This document shows, piece by piece, positions 1-11,700 of a stretch of 64,000 nucleotides of DNA. A model generated the notes under the pieces. The model was given only the letters and a program-made list of their open reading frames with translations, was not told the origin of the DNA and ran no database searches. This DNA comes from Phytophthora colocasiae (taxonomy: Eukaryota > Oomycota > Peronosporomycetes > Peronosporales > Peronosporaceae): contig JAGKQI010000096.1 in NCBI GenBank assembly GCA_018806915.1, positions 1,488,001 through 1,552,000 of the forward strand, in the 5' to 3' direction. Position 1 is the stretch's first letter. Each line of letters begins with the position of its first letter. The translations under genes and the position numbers were made by a program.

Positions 1-3000
1 CTTGGAGCTCTTGGTAGTGCTGTTTCAATAGGTGCAGGTGTAGGTGCTGGCGGCTTTTCTTCTTCACTGTCCACATCCTCTTCATTCGCCTCACCATTTA
101 CCTCACCATCAGCTCCCACCGAAACAACATCATCCAAGGTTCCAAATGCCTCTGTCGAAGCTCCCACCGAAATTGTATCTGTGCCAGCTGTGCTTTTGCC
201 AAACTTGTTATTTGGCTCAGCAACTGCTTTGGCTACGACACTATTCGCTTTATCACGTGTGACCGAAATTGTATCTGTGCCAGCTGTGCTTTTGCCAAAC
301 TTCTTTTGCTTTCTTTGCAACTTGTTATTTGGCTCAGCAACTGCTTTGGCTACGACACTATTCGCTTTATCACGTGTGACCCGGTCCGCTACGTAAGTTA
401 CTGGCAACGGGACAAATGGTATTTGGGCATAGTAGTGCTGTCGCCCCACCAGGAGCGCATTTACATATGTACCATCAACCGTGATGTCCTCGCGGAATTG
501 TACGTCTCGTACTTCGATCATCTTGCCAGTCCTCAAGTGTAGCAACCGGTATCCGTGTTTTGACCGTGGATATCCAAGAAATAGAGCAGGTTCAGCCTTT
601 GCTGATAATTTACTCTGCCGCTTCTCTTTCGGTACGTGAACAAACCCGACACAACCACAAACTTTTAACTGCTTCACATCCGGCTTCACACCAGTTAATT
701 TCTCCACCGGCGTCATGCCATCCAACGCTTTGGTGGGACTCACATTGTCCACTTCCACAACGTATTGTATGACTTCGGGCCAGAGCTTCATCGGTAAGTT
801 TGCCGCATACATGACAGCTCTCATCTTGTTAACGAGAACATCATTCAGTTTCTCCACCAAACAGTTCTCTTCCGGAGTATATGCGTGCGTAGGTATGAAC
901 TGAATTCCCCTTTTCAAAAGGAAGTTCTTCAGTACTGCATTCACATACTCGCCGCCTCCATCACTCGTGAATCGGTGAATTCGCTTCCCTTGCGCTAACA
1001 ATTCAGTCAGCAATTGCTTGACATTACCTGCAGCTTCACTTTTTGTGACTTAGCGGGTAACACCACTTGTGACGTGAGCCTTCGTCAAGTATCAACTGGA
1101 AATACCGAGTCGAACCACTAACAGAGACATACTTGCGAATATCACAGACATCTGACATAATTCGCTCGAAATTGTGTTTCGTTCGCTTATCTCCAGGGTT
1201 CTTGTACGATTTCCTACGCTGTTTTCCAGTCATGCAGCTCAGGCAATTCAATTTGGTCTTCAAATGTTCGTGTGAGATATTCATCCCATTCACTGTCTGG
1301 TTTCTCATCATGAACTTCAAAGCTGCCTCATTGAGATGAGCAAACCTTTCATGCCAACGCATAAGAGGATTCGCATCCGCACTTACTGAAGACGCAATTA
1401 CTGCTGCTTGATATCCACCAAATTCTTCAGTGTTCAGCCAGTAATGCACTCCATGTTGCACGAATTCCAATTTCTGTTCGTCACGTTCAAGCCACATCTT
1501 CTGAGGCATTTCCGATGGTGCAGTGACAGTCAAACCCCATCCGTTCTTCTGCATTACTCCAAGAGAAATAATGTTCGTGGGTCCATGAGGCGAATATTCA
1601 ACACCATCCATAGTAAACGAGGTTTCATTACCACTTCTCGCATTTACTGCATGTACCAGCACTGATCCAGCAAATTCTCCCTTCGTCTTGTTGCCATTCC
1701 ACACAGTGAACACCGTCTTCGACTTATGAAAACTGGTGAACATGTCCTTCACAGTGCAAACATGAGTAGTTGCGCCATTATCTAGCATCCAATCCACTTG
1801 AGAGACGCTCCGGCTGTGCTTCAGTACCATTCCAACGAAACTCTCTGTGCTACAATCACTGCTCGAACTTGAATCACTCTTCTTCTGTACTTCAGTGACA
1901 AATCTCATGTAATTCATAGCACCAGAAGAATCTTCTTCAGAGTCATCGTTTTTCTTCTTCTTCTTGGCTTCTTTCTTCTCCTTTTGCGTCTTCTTGTCGC
2001 CTTTCTTCTGAGTTTTGGACTGATTTCCTTTGGGTTTCTTTGAATCTCCCTTCAGGAACCAGCATTCATTGCGCTTGTGACCCTTCCGCTTGCAGTGAAA
2101 GCATCGCACCACGGGCTTCTTGCCACATCCAGTCTTGTTATCTTGTCCCTTACCAGCATGGCTTGACTGCATTACCGCTTCAGAGTTATTTTCACCTTTC
2201 TCTTTAGCTGTACCAGCCGCCATTTTCTCCATTTCATCTCTCGAAAGTAAAGCATTCTTCACCTGCTGCAGGGTAGGTGGGTTTCCTTGTCTGAACGAGA
2301 AATCAAACTGTGTCACGATCTCTCTGTGCACTGTGCACACTCCCATTAACAACAAGCTTGACATCTCCACATCGTCAATAACAAACTGTGGGCCCATGTA
2401 TTGTAGCTTCTGTCGCATTGTAGTCATCTCCTGAATGTATGTAGCCATCTTCTTACCAGGCGTGTACGTGTGTGTATACATCTCCCGCTTCAAGTGCACT
2501 CCATACGAGAAGTCACGCTGAGTCTTCTCTGCGACCACAGCATTCCAAATGTCTATAGCTCGCCTGTAAACACACACCTTCTGGACATCAGCATCAGATA
2601 GTCCTCTGATTATTGTCTCCATTGCCAATCGATCTCGTGCATCAAAGTCTCTTTGTGCTTCTCCTTCTTCAACTGGCCGTGTTTCTTCTCCAGTCACAAT
2701 TCTCCATGAATCTCGTTGCTCAAGATAAAGCATCAGCCTCATCTGATAGACTTCAAAAACCCCATCAAAGAGTGGTGGTTTGCTAGTACCCAAAGGTTTG
2801 GGCCTAGCCTGAGTAGCAACAGTCTGTCCAATAGCCGTGGCTGGTTGTCCTGTAGCCGTAGCAGACATTGTTTGAGCTGTTCCAGCAGCTGGAGCCATCG
2901 TCGACACCATGCTCGAGCTTGCAGCACTACTTGAACTTGTCATCACTGTACATGTTGCAGCTGAGGTTGCAGCTGTCGATACTCCACTCGTAGAATCCGT

Positions 3001-3003
3001 CAT
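1..3003 (-). pseudogene. copia Gag-Pol polyprotein, frameshifted in integrase
   Basis: The first ATG on the minus strand is at 3003. The N-terminus is Ser/Thr/Ala-rich, followed by a UBN2-type Gag region, a zinc knuckle CFHCKRKGHKRNEC (2062-2103), a Lys-rich linker, the protease motif WMLDNGATTH (about 1760-1795), and a GAG-pre-integrase segment with a HERFAHLNEAA motif and paired cysteines (about 1200-1370). The frame stops at 1036-1038 after YPLSHKK. The integrase continues one frame over with SEAAGNV, then FTSDGGGEYVN (catalytic Asp/Glu region), AYTPEENCLVEKLN and FLGYPRSKHGYRLL, and stays open to the left edge. Reading the A5 run at 1039-1043 as A4 would restore the frame, so this is a single-base insertion. 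A programmed frameshift is less likely because it falls inside the integrase. Confidence 0.88.
166..378 (-). repeat. in-frame tandem duplication in the copia Pol linker
   Basis: Copy 1 (166-261, 96 bp) and copy 2 (262-378, 117 bp) are the same sequence except for a 21-bp Lys/Gln-coding insert in copy 2. Both encode VTRDKANSVVAKAVAEPNNK followed by FGKSTAGTDTIS. Each length is a multiple of three, so the frame is kept. The repeat lies in the hydrophilic region between integrase and the expected reverse transcriptase. Confidence 0.9.
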
Positions 3004-3039
3004 CTTACTTGCCAAAGCTCGTCAACCTTGGGCTCAAAA

Positions 3040-3298
3040 CCTAGCTGCGTGCGCTGTGTGCGTGAACGCGCTTTAGCAAGAAGTGCTTGCTCACTTGGAG
3101 TCGACTTAGCGTACACGAAGTTCTGGGAGGAAGAAGGAAAAATCAAAAGTGGATTGAACGTACTCATAGCACTTCACTATAGTACGAGGAGGAAAAGCTC
3201 AAGGCTACCAAACCCCCTGTCGCTCGTGTACATTCGCTCTGTGTAGCTCGTCCCAGTCTCCAGGTTGTGTGAACTGCCACATCCTGCTACATTCAACA
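3040..3298 (-). repeat. probable copia 5' LTR
   Basis: On the minus strand the segment starting at 3298 opens TGTTGAATGTAGCAGG, a typical copia LTR start, and lies immediately before the Gag frame. The inner end is estimated near 3040; no canonical initiator-Met primer-binding site was recognised between it and the Gag ATG. The partner LTR lies outside the window, so both boundaries are inferred. Confidence 0.5.
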
Positions 3299-3757
3299 TG
3301 GTTGGCCTGACAGGAAAAGAACTCCAACAAGAAACACTGCGTGCCGGTGATACAATCGACTACTACAGGTTGGGCTTTGTCATGGAACCTCGGTCGATCC
3401 GAACTACGAAGGTGCTGGCTGTGGATACGTCCAAGGATTCCCCAATCAAGCTAGCAAGCGGTGATCCTAGTGGACCATTAATGTGGGTCAAGAGGAAATG
3501 TGGTTTAGATGGAACCACAGTTAGTGATGATCACGCAAAGTGCTCGCGTGCATTGAGATTGCGCTTGGGCCCGACGTGCGCAAATAAAGGATAATGTCAC
3601 GTTGCCACCACGGCTTGCACCAAGACGAGGTCGACCAACGACCAAGCGTATTCGAATTAACGGCGAGGTTGGTAACGGGAGAACTGGTTATCGCTGTGGT
3701 AATTACAGTCAAGTTGGCCACAACAAGAAGACATGCAAACGACGCAAACTCGGCTAA
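3299..3757 (+). pseudogene. decayed transposase C-terminus with zinc knuckle (MULE-like)
   Basis: Directly outside the copia LTR, one plus-strand frame runs to a stop at 3592-3594. In another frame (about 3575-3757) the translation gives LPPRLAPRRGRPTTKRIRI, then GYRCGNYSQVGHNKKTCKRR and a stop. A basic RGRP stretch followed by a terminal CX2CX4HX4C-like knuckle is common at the C-terminus of Mutator-like transposases. Here the second Cys is Tyr, and the two frames do not connect, so it is a remnant. The family assignment is inferred from motif order only. Confidence 0.4.
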
Positions 3758-4107
3758 CACATTTGTCACGTTGTGCCAATAAACGTATGCGGTATTACCG
3801 CCAGAAAGAATTCGATCGGTAAGGGGCAGGGCGTACGTATTTTGACGAAAAAACATATGTTTATACGTTTGTTGACATTTCCCCATATGATTTCTGCAAG
3901 GGTTTGAGTTTTACAACTTCTGCACCGTATGTGTCAGCACGTCATGGTGACAGAAAACCAAGAACAAATGCATCCTATCATGATGTATACACTGCTGGAC
4001 ACAAACAGGATGTGATCACTTCCTATTAAATACATGTAATTTACATGTACAATCTTGGCTTTGGTGAACGCAAGAACCCGTTTCCAAAGTTCATTTGCGC
4101 TTCACGT
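3758..4107. other. intergenic, nothing recognised
   Basis: About 350 bases between the transposase remnant and the 3' end of the LRR-IQ gene. No long ORF, repeat or RNA gene is visible; part is presumably the 3' UTR of the minus-strand gene that stops at 4108. Confidence 0.5.
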
Positions 4108-7100
4108 TTACATCAACCGCAGCAACTGCTTAATGTCTTTGTCTTCGCTCATCCGCTGCCGGTGACCTGCTATCCGCTTTCGCTCTGCCTTATCGACTTC
4201 AACTGCCCGAAGTCGCCTGATCGCATCCATCTCACGCTTCTCGTGGCGATTTCGTACGAACCAGAAGCTCTTCGCATCTCGACGTCGCTCGAGGGCTTCA
4301 GCTTCGCGAATTCTCACAGCAGAAGCAAGCCGCTGCTGCTCCTGTTCTTCTGCCTTAAGACTGCTAGCAACTGAAGCCCGAGCAGCACGTCTCATGAGCG
4401 CTCCGGACTGCGCTACAAAACTCGTTTCAAACTTCCGCGTCAGTTTTCGCCGTCGAACTGTGTGACGTTGCTGGTCAAGAGCTTCACGAATGCGAATCTG
4501 TTCCAGTTCATGCTCGAAACGCATCTTTTGTAGCTTGACGTCAATGTCGAGCTTGATGCTCGCCACTTCGGTTGCTTTCTCTCGCTGAAGCATGCGTCGA
4601 TCGACGATAAGCGCCTCCACTGCTCTTTCCCCTTCTTCACGAAGATCCCGCACGTAATGTTCACGAGCTTCTTGTTCTTGGTATTTTTTGTCCTCTACGC
4701 AGGCGTAAGACGGTTTTCCAAGTCGGTTCAGTAGTATTTGGTGTCGACTGTTTCCCATAGGTGTGGAAGAAGACGCACGTGGTGGAGCTGGAGGTTGAGC
4801 TGGAGCCACAGGGACTCGGATCTTCACCTGGTCACTTGAATGTCGCTCAGCATTATCAGGAAGCGTCGATTCCACTAAATGCAAAGGAACAGGAGATGCG
4901 CTTTCAGGCTGAAGAGGTCTAGGAAAGACGCGAGGGGGGCCACGAGGCTCCAGTTCCGACGGTTTGATTGGGTCCAGTGTTTGAGGCTCTCGAGGAGGAA
5001 TTTGCTGGACATGGAAGTCTGGTGGTGGCTTTGCTGTCTTCGTCACGGGCACGGATGCAACGTGAGCTTGAAGGGTTGAATGGAGTGCCTTGAGCCTTCG
5101 CTCTAAATTGACCCACCATCGAGATGGGAATTCATCTTGCAGCCAGACACGAGACTCATTCAGGATGGCTTCACTCTCTTCCCGCGTAGCTGCCTGACTC
5201 AGTGCCCACTACCATTGCGACAACGGAGAAAGCAGTTAGTGCTGTCACTCCAGTAGATGTGTGATCTCATATCTTACCTGGTGATGGCGAAATGCAGCGC
5301 CAAAAAGGGCTTCCAACGAGAACATTTGCGCGTACGTCTTCGTGATCGGGTCGAATGTCTTGCAGAGCAGTAACAACGCACGCTTTCGTGCCTCATCAAT
5401 GGATTCAAATGTCAGTCGTACGAACGATGTGGGGTCGATACCGAGCTGTGGCTCGAGCTGCCAGTTTCTAGTCGACTTTTGCGTTGAGAGACGCCGAGCG
5501 AGGTCCATAACTCGAGTAGCCGACTCCACTACGCGTTGGCACATTGGGAACTGACGGAATGGATTCATCTGGGCAAACATCTCAGACACGGGTGGCTGTG
5601 TGACTCCTAGCATCAGTTCCCGTTCCATAAGCGTAGGTTCGACTTGCACTCCATCAACAAGGAGAAGTGCCGCTGCGTCTTCAAACCGCGAACTCATGCT
5701 TTCCTGCTCCGGATCCGGTGCGCCTGGCATCCACACAGGCAGGTAAGCGCTGCAGCGTTGGCTTGACCACTGCTCAATCTTAGACGAGCTTACATGAGCT
5801 GAAGGGACAGACGACACCTGATGATATTGGGGCTGAGGAAGCAGGATCGAGCGGTTTTCACGACTAGCAGTGTACAACAGTAGTTGTCCGGGGCTCAGCG
5901 TCAGCGCAACATGTGTACCCGATACTATTCGACAGTGAAGACGGTGTTCATGACATCGATGTCGAGCTACAACTGCCTGTACAGCAGGCCAAGATTCCAC
6001 TAGAGTCTGATAGACGTCTGCTTCCATGAAGAGGGTGCGCGAGTTGATACTTGCTCCAACGAGAAGACACGCGCGAAGAATATCGAGTCGCCGACGGAGT
6101 CCAACACGGAATCGCCACCACCTCTGGATACATACCAGTGCCCGTGCAATGGTGACCTCGAGAGCATTTCGCCTTGAATGACACATCGAAGCACGCCAGG
6201 TGGACTGGATCAATAACGCTGCGTCCGACCGCTTAGCTTCTTCATACGGCAGAGCAAAAGCTTTAGCTGATCCCACTGAGCACATCGAGACGGCACGATC
6301 AAGACTTGCAACGACGTGTAAGTACATATCGATCGTCCATGGGATAAACACCTTCATCTTCCGATAGCCGCGGGACATTCCTGTTGAAACTAGCCGTTTT
6401 CGCTCCCATCGAGTTGGTGCATGTCCACGAGCGCGAAGCTTCGCCGTAGTAAGCGAGAAATGAGTGTCACTGGAGAGCTGGCGGCGTTGCTGCTGCTTAA
6501 CACAAGCACTGAGAATCTTCCGATTACAGATCACCAGTCGTTGTCGAATCTCACGCGTGACTTGGTTTAGATGGAGCAGAACGGCTCGATGAGACTGGTG
6601 CTTTGTCATCATTTGGAGCTTTGTAAGGCCTTTATCGTCATTTGTCTCATCGTTAGCTGTAGCTTGTCGATATTGATTCTGGATAGAGGCAATGCGCTCA
6701 AGATCTTGCTGCAGGAATCGTTTCTCAGAGACAAGTAACTGGTTTTCGAGATCATTGTCACTCGGAAATGCGCGGATCAGGGCAGGCCACCCTGGAGAAG
6801 TAGAACGTCGTTTGGGATGTGCAGTTGGTGGAGGTGCATCCAGCGTTGATTGAGCGTCTTTGCCTAGGCGCAGCAGCTTGTAGCCTTCGTCCTCTTCGCG
6901 CTCGAACTGATGGGGCCGCACAAGCATTGGAGATATCGCATCTGGAGTGGACGCCAAGCGTACAACGTTCGAATTAGGTCTTGGTCCACGGAGCACACTG
7001 ATCCCAGATGGAGCACATCGGTCCCTCAATAGTTCAAGACGATCTTCACGGGACAAGGTCATTAAATAGGGATCTCGACGAGCCACTCTTGCCGCAAGGG

Positions 7101-8454
7101 TGAGAAGCTCTTGTTCAAATTCCGGTGTGTAGTAGATCCATATTTCTTGTTGATCCCGAAGAAGTTGTCGAGTGCGACGCGCATGACGCTGGTACACCAT
7201 TTGGCACCAGAAGCGGATCTTCTTAATAGCTACCGCACGCTTCCTGGCTTGAAACTGTGTACGCCAGCGACGAATCATCGGCAGCATCTTCTCAAACGAT
7301 CGACGTGCAAGCGCAGATAAAAGCCCATGACCTGCCGCAACAGATGCCATCAGGAGCTTCGACTCACCGTTTGCAGTCACCAAATCGCAGATGTCACGCT
7401 TGATCCTTTGACGAAGTAAAAAACCACGGATATGCTTCTGAACGTGAATAATGAGTTCACGTACATTACGGAAGAGCGGGAAATTGACTCGTCGAGAGAT
7501 ACACCCTCGAATCAGCTTTTGGGCCCGAACACTTGGGCTATTGTCAGCACAAACGGTTGCTACTGCTGTCTCAATCTCCCGGACATAAAGCAGCGCGGCA
7601 TCATCCGTCTCAAATTCAAGCGGCATATGAAGGTGAGCGATGCTCAAGCGCGGTGCCAGAGCATTGAAGCGGGCACTTGGACGAGCATGCTGAAAAATCT
7701 CTTGATCCGTAGTCACGTAATTGTCGAGGGCCTTGAGGAACGGCAGCTTATTCACCACAAAGCTCCGCGAATTCTTCAGCTGCATGAGAGGGTTGTTCGC
7801 CAACGTAAGCCAAAGTAAGGATCCAGCACATGCTTCAAGTCCTTGTACATCCGCCCACGTTCGTAAAGCATTTTGCGAGAGAAAGCAAAGCCTTAAGTAG
7901 CGGAATTGAGACCAAAACTCGGCACCAGGAAGTGTGGATAACTCGTTATGCGACGCATTCAGCACACGCAACGTTCGAGCCATGGCCAAAATCGGTCCTA
8001 GGTCTCTCAACGCATTTTGCTGAACGTTAAGCACCACAACAAAGTCAAACCCGCCCGACGTGAACAAGCTGAGGTCTATCATACCTTCGTTCACTCGTTG
8101 TACAACCCGAAGCTGCCATTCCCATGCATCAGCATCATCATCCTCATCTGCATCATCTGCTGCATTGTCTGTAGCATCTTGATTGGCATCCTCATCGCCC
8201 CACGGCGACACGTCACCATTCTCTTGCAAAGCTGCTACCTCCTTGTGAACCTCAGAGGTTTCTACATCTCCCTCTGGCGATTCGTGATTTTTTTCCTCTT
8301 TCGACATCTCCGCATCCAGGTCGAGTAATAATTCATTTTTCTCGTCGATCTCATCATCGCCGTTGACTTCAGCTTGAATCACCGCGCACAACACGTCAGA
8401 CTGCACCTCTGTGTCAGTTGCTTCGTTTAGAGGTACTGTCACCTCTGAAGACAT
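4108..8454 (-). CDS. leucine-rich repeat and IQ-motif protein (LRRIQ-like), 1425 aa
   Basis: Two exons: complement(5278..8454) and complement(4108..5208), joined by a 69-nt intron (GTAAGA...TAG, phase 0). The intron length is a multiple of three but holds a stop, which ends the first exon's frame at 5245. The start is the first ATG in frame (8454, MSSEVTVP). The N-terminus is acidic. Residues of about 125-265 form LRRs (VVVLNVQQNALRDL, LRVLNASHNELSTL, LRLCFLSQNALRTW). Four IQ-type calmodulin-binding segments follow: AQKLIRGCISRR, VQKHIRGFLLRQRIKR, and later IQSTWRASMCHSRR and IQRWWRFRVGLRRR. Exon 2 is Pro-rich, then a long Arg/Glu-rich coiled coil. LRR plus IQ resembles metazoan LRRIQ proteins, which are linked to cilia; a zoospore-flagellum role is plausible but inferred. 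Confidence 0.82.
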
Positions 8455-8482
8455 GGCAGAACGCCGATAAATATCTTGCAGT

Positions 8483-8576
8483 CTGGCGAAGGAGGCACTG
8501 GGAATAGCCGTTGGTCGAAACGGTCCATGCAGCAAAATAATATGTCAGTCGATTCAGGAGATTGTTGTCGACTTAC
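8483..8576 (-). other. possible 5' UTR intron of the LRR-IQ gene
   Basis: Upstream of the ATG at 8454 the minus strand carries a strong donor GTAAGT (8576 downward) and an acceptor TTCGCCAG ending at 8483. Upstream frames contain no ATG that would give an in-phase coding exon across this junction, so if spliced it is a leader intron. Confidence 0.4.
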
Positions 8577-8781
8577 CTCGAATTGCTCGAAACCAGTAAC
8601 GAAACTCTCCAGTCGAGATGGTGTGTTCACATTACGGTTGCATTTGTCGAGCTTTTGCCCTCTTGTGTCTCGCTTTTCTGCTCCAGCGAGACTGCTCTCT
8701 CGTTGCGCAAATTTCGAGGCTACTTTCTACAGTCTGTCTTGACGTTATACAAGATGTCCACATAGGTCGTCACATCTTGCG

Positions 8782-11700
8782 TCATGTTGAAGCCTTGGTC
8801 ATTGGCTCTGCTTTGGCTGCGGGTTTGGTCGACAATGATACCGAGCCCACAGCGCCAGCAGCGCCGTGCTGTTTCTTCATCTTTTTTACCGAGCGAGCAG
8901 GGGCTTTCTCTTTCCGGGTGTACGGCTTTCGCTTTCGGGGAGCCTGTTTCTTCGCAGCACTGCTATTTGAGGCGTTCGCAGCCGATGCCGCTGCAGGGGA
9001 AATTCCAACCATCGCTTCATCCAAAGCCTTATTAGCGGTAGCCTCTGCGGCCTCAGGAGTAAGCGCTTCGTCGTCGCCCTTCATCTTGCTCTTAGCCGAA
9101 GCACCCGTTAGCACCTTCACATATAGATCTAAAGGTTCTGCAGCCTTCGCGAAAGTCAACGGGAGTTTCGAGTACTCGTTCATCAACACCTTCAACCGCG
9201 ACAATTGTTGCATCTTGTTCGCCGTCTTCGTCATACATTTGTGAGCACGAGAGACCCACGCATCCACACGACCAATCAAGCTGCGAAGTGGAGACACGAT
9301 CTTCTTGTCCTCCCAGAGCCCGTACTCCGTGGCGTATGCAATGGCGTCACTGATCTCGCCGCGTGATGGCCGCTCCTGTAATAGAGACACTACAACTTGA
9401 CTCCAAGGCACAATACGCAGTAATCGGGCGTACATATCCGCACCCGGGAAGAGTTTGTCGATACCCAAGGCCTCTGATGCCGCTGTTGGGCTCGTTGTTG
9501 CATCTGAAGGTTGTGCCATTTCATCGAGTGCAGTTGCATACTCAGGAGCGAGAAACATCGAGAAGTCAATGTTTCCTCGTGATAGTACCTTCGTATCATT
9601 CAACAACGTCACTGCTCGCTGGGCCCATGCTTGTGCATAGGGCAACATGCGATGTCGAGCATGGAACACATCTGAAAGTCCACGAAGCGCCCGTTGTGCA
9701 TTCGCCAGTCGATCGCGGCTAAGTCGCAACGAACTTTGAAGCTCCAGTACTTGTTTACTTGCCTCGACGTGCTCGTTTTTCATCTTCGCAAGTTGTTGCT
9801 CCACACCCCCTGCGACGACAAGAGCTGCCAACCGTTCCGTACTTCCCATCAAAGTGGCTGCCATAGGATTCAGCAGCGGCGCTTGACCAGGCTGAGCTCC
9901 TGCTGAAGTCGTTGTTGACACTTTCGTAGCAGTGACGATTGGAGCACTGGAACTTGTTGTTGCAGTGCTTGTTGCTTGCTGTGTCGAGCTAGAAGCCGTT
10001 ACTGCAGACCCAGAGCTGGTTGATGCAGAAGGCTTTATCAAGGAAGCTGCATTAGGCTGATCCATCGATATCCTTGCTCCGTTTGCACTATCTGCAGAGC
10101 TTGCAACCGAACTACCAGTAGCAACTGTCTCGACATTGGGGGCAGTCTTCGCTATGCTGTTAACTGCACGCATGGGCGGGATGAGAATACTTGGATACTG
10201 CTGCCGATTCAACGTTGCCGCATTGAGGGTGGCGAGAGTTGACGCGACCGCTGAACTCGTGCTGCTCTTTGAAGTTACTGCTGTAGTAGAGGCTGCAGCA
10301 GCCGCAATGAGGAGAGCCTTTGTATCAATTGCAGACGCAGAAACCGGAGTACTAGCTGTAGTCTTCAATGCTGACGTGCTAGTTGTAACGGGGGTTGCTT
10401 CTGATGGCGATGATGTTTGCGTGGTTGAGGGCTTCAATACTTGCTGAGGAGTAATGCTCTTCCCAGCAACAGGATTAACTGACAAGCAAGCTTTTGCACG
10501 TTCAATATCGTCGATTCGCGCCCGGAGTTGATTCATCTGGTTGTTGCAGCTAAACAATAGCATTTCAGTCCGCTCGACTGTCTTCTCCTCGCGCTTAACT
10601 TTACGTAATGCACTAGCCTGGTGCTTCTCGAAAGCTTTAGCATACTCCTTCATGTCCCATAAGTTGTTTTGCTGTCCCGCCACCTTCGCGTGCTCCAACA
10701 TTGCCGCTAGCTCCTGCAAAATGGTGCATGACGGGCAGGTATAGTGCTCTACCTTTTCGGCCTTTTCCTTAGACATTCCAATGCAGCCGTCGTGGAACCA
10801 ATCGTCACAATAATCGCACCCAATCATTAGACCGTCAAATGGTTGCCGACATATGCAATAGCGCTCCGTGGCGGTCTTCAACACGTCTCGATGCATGTCA
10901 AGGTCAATCACTAGACGGGCACACTCATACTCATTAAGTAGCGCCAGCAAATTCGCAACTCGGGCCTGGCCAGTCTCAATTCCAGATGCCAGCACACGGG
11001 TTTCCCAATCACTTGCGATCTCCAGTTGCTCCTTTAGGAAATCAAACACAGGCATGTCAATTGCGATGTCCTCGCCCTCCTCCACAAGTGAGCGAGCTGC
11101 ATTGATGCTCATCCTCCCAACTCCCTTTGTCATAAGAGCCCTGAGACGTTTTTTCAATTTCGACAGCCAAATCCTAGCCTTCTTCGCTTCATCCATCACA
11201 ATTTTAAAAGTACCTTGCTCCAATAGAAGACCACTCCCGTTATCCAGTAGTGCTTGGAGTTCACTCACACGCGCATGCTTGTCTGCGATGCATTTATGGA
11301 CGCGTTCAGTCCATTGAAGCACAACTTTCTCATGACTCTTCAGATACGGCAGTGGCCAGAGCATACGTTCCAAAGTGTCCAATGTTTCTGCCTTTATCAA
11401 GTCCTGGAACTTAATTTGCTCGAGATCTTCAGTGATCTTGTCACCCTTGGCAACGAGATCCTGGAGAGGAAGTATCTCATCGTAGAAAAGCGATCGAGAT
11501 CCTTGTAACCACTCCAGCAACGATATAATAAGGGTAACAACCTTCTGCTCTGGAGCTTCCACGCTGAGCACGTCACTATCCTTTTGAACTTGGAGAAGCT
11601 GCTGTTTCCATCCATCCAGCACTCGTACACATTCGTCTGTAATGTTTTCGGTAATGTCACCTTCCTCTCCTGCTAACACAAGTTCTTCAACTGTTTGCCG

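Larger units (their letters stand above)
1..3298 (-). mobile_element. Ty1/copia LTR retrotransposon, 5' portion (continues past the left window edge)
   Basis: Reading the minus strand, the element begins with a probable 5' LTR, then a Gag-Pol frame with a CCHC zinc knuckle, an aspartic protease, a GAG-pre-integrase zinc region and an integrase core. This domain order (protease, integrase, with reverse transcriptase expected next) is diagnostic of copia rather than gypsy elements. Reverse transcriptase, RNase H and the 3' LTR would lie left of position 1, so target-site duplication and LTR identity cannot be tested. The copy is broken by a one-base insertion near 1039-1043. Confidence 0.9.

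Noticed and set aside
3003..3040. Canonical tRNA primer-binding site for the copia element
   Set aside because: No stretch complementary to a tRNA 3' end with TGG start could be recognised here.
8618..9244. 208-codon plus-strand frame with Ala/Phe-rich sequence
   Set aside because: Antisense to the Lys/Ala-rich C-terminus of the PHD gene.
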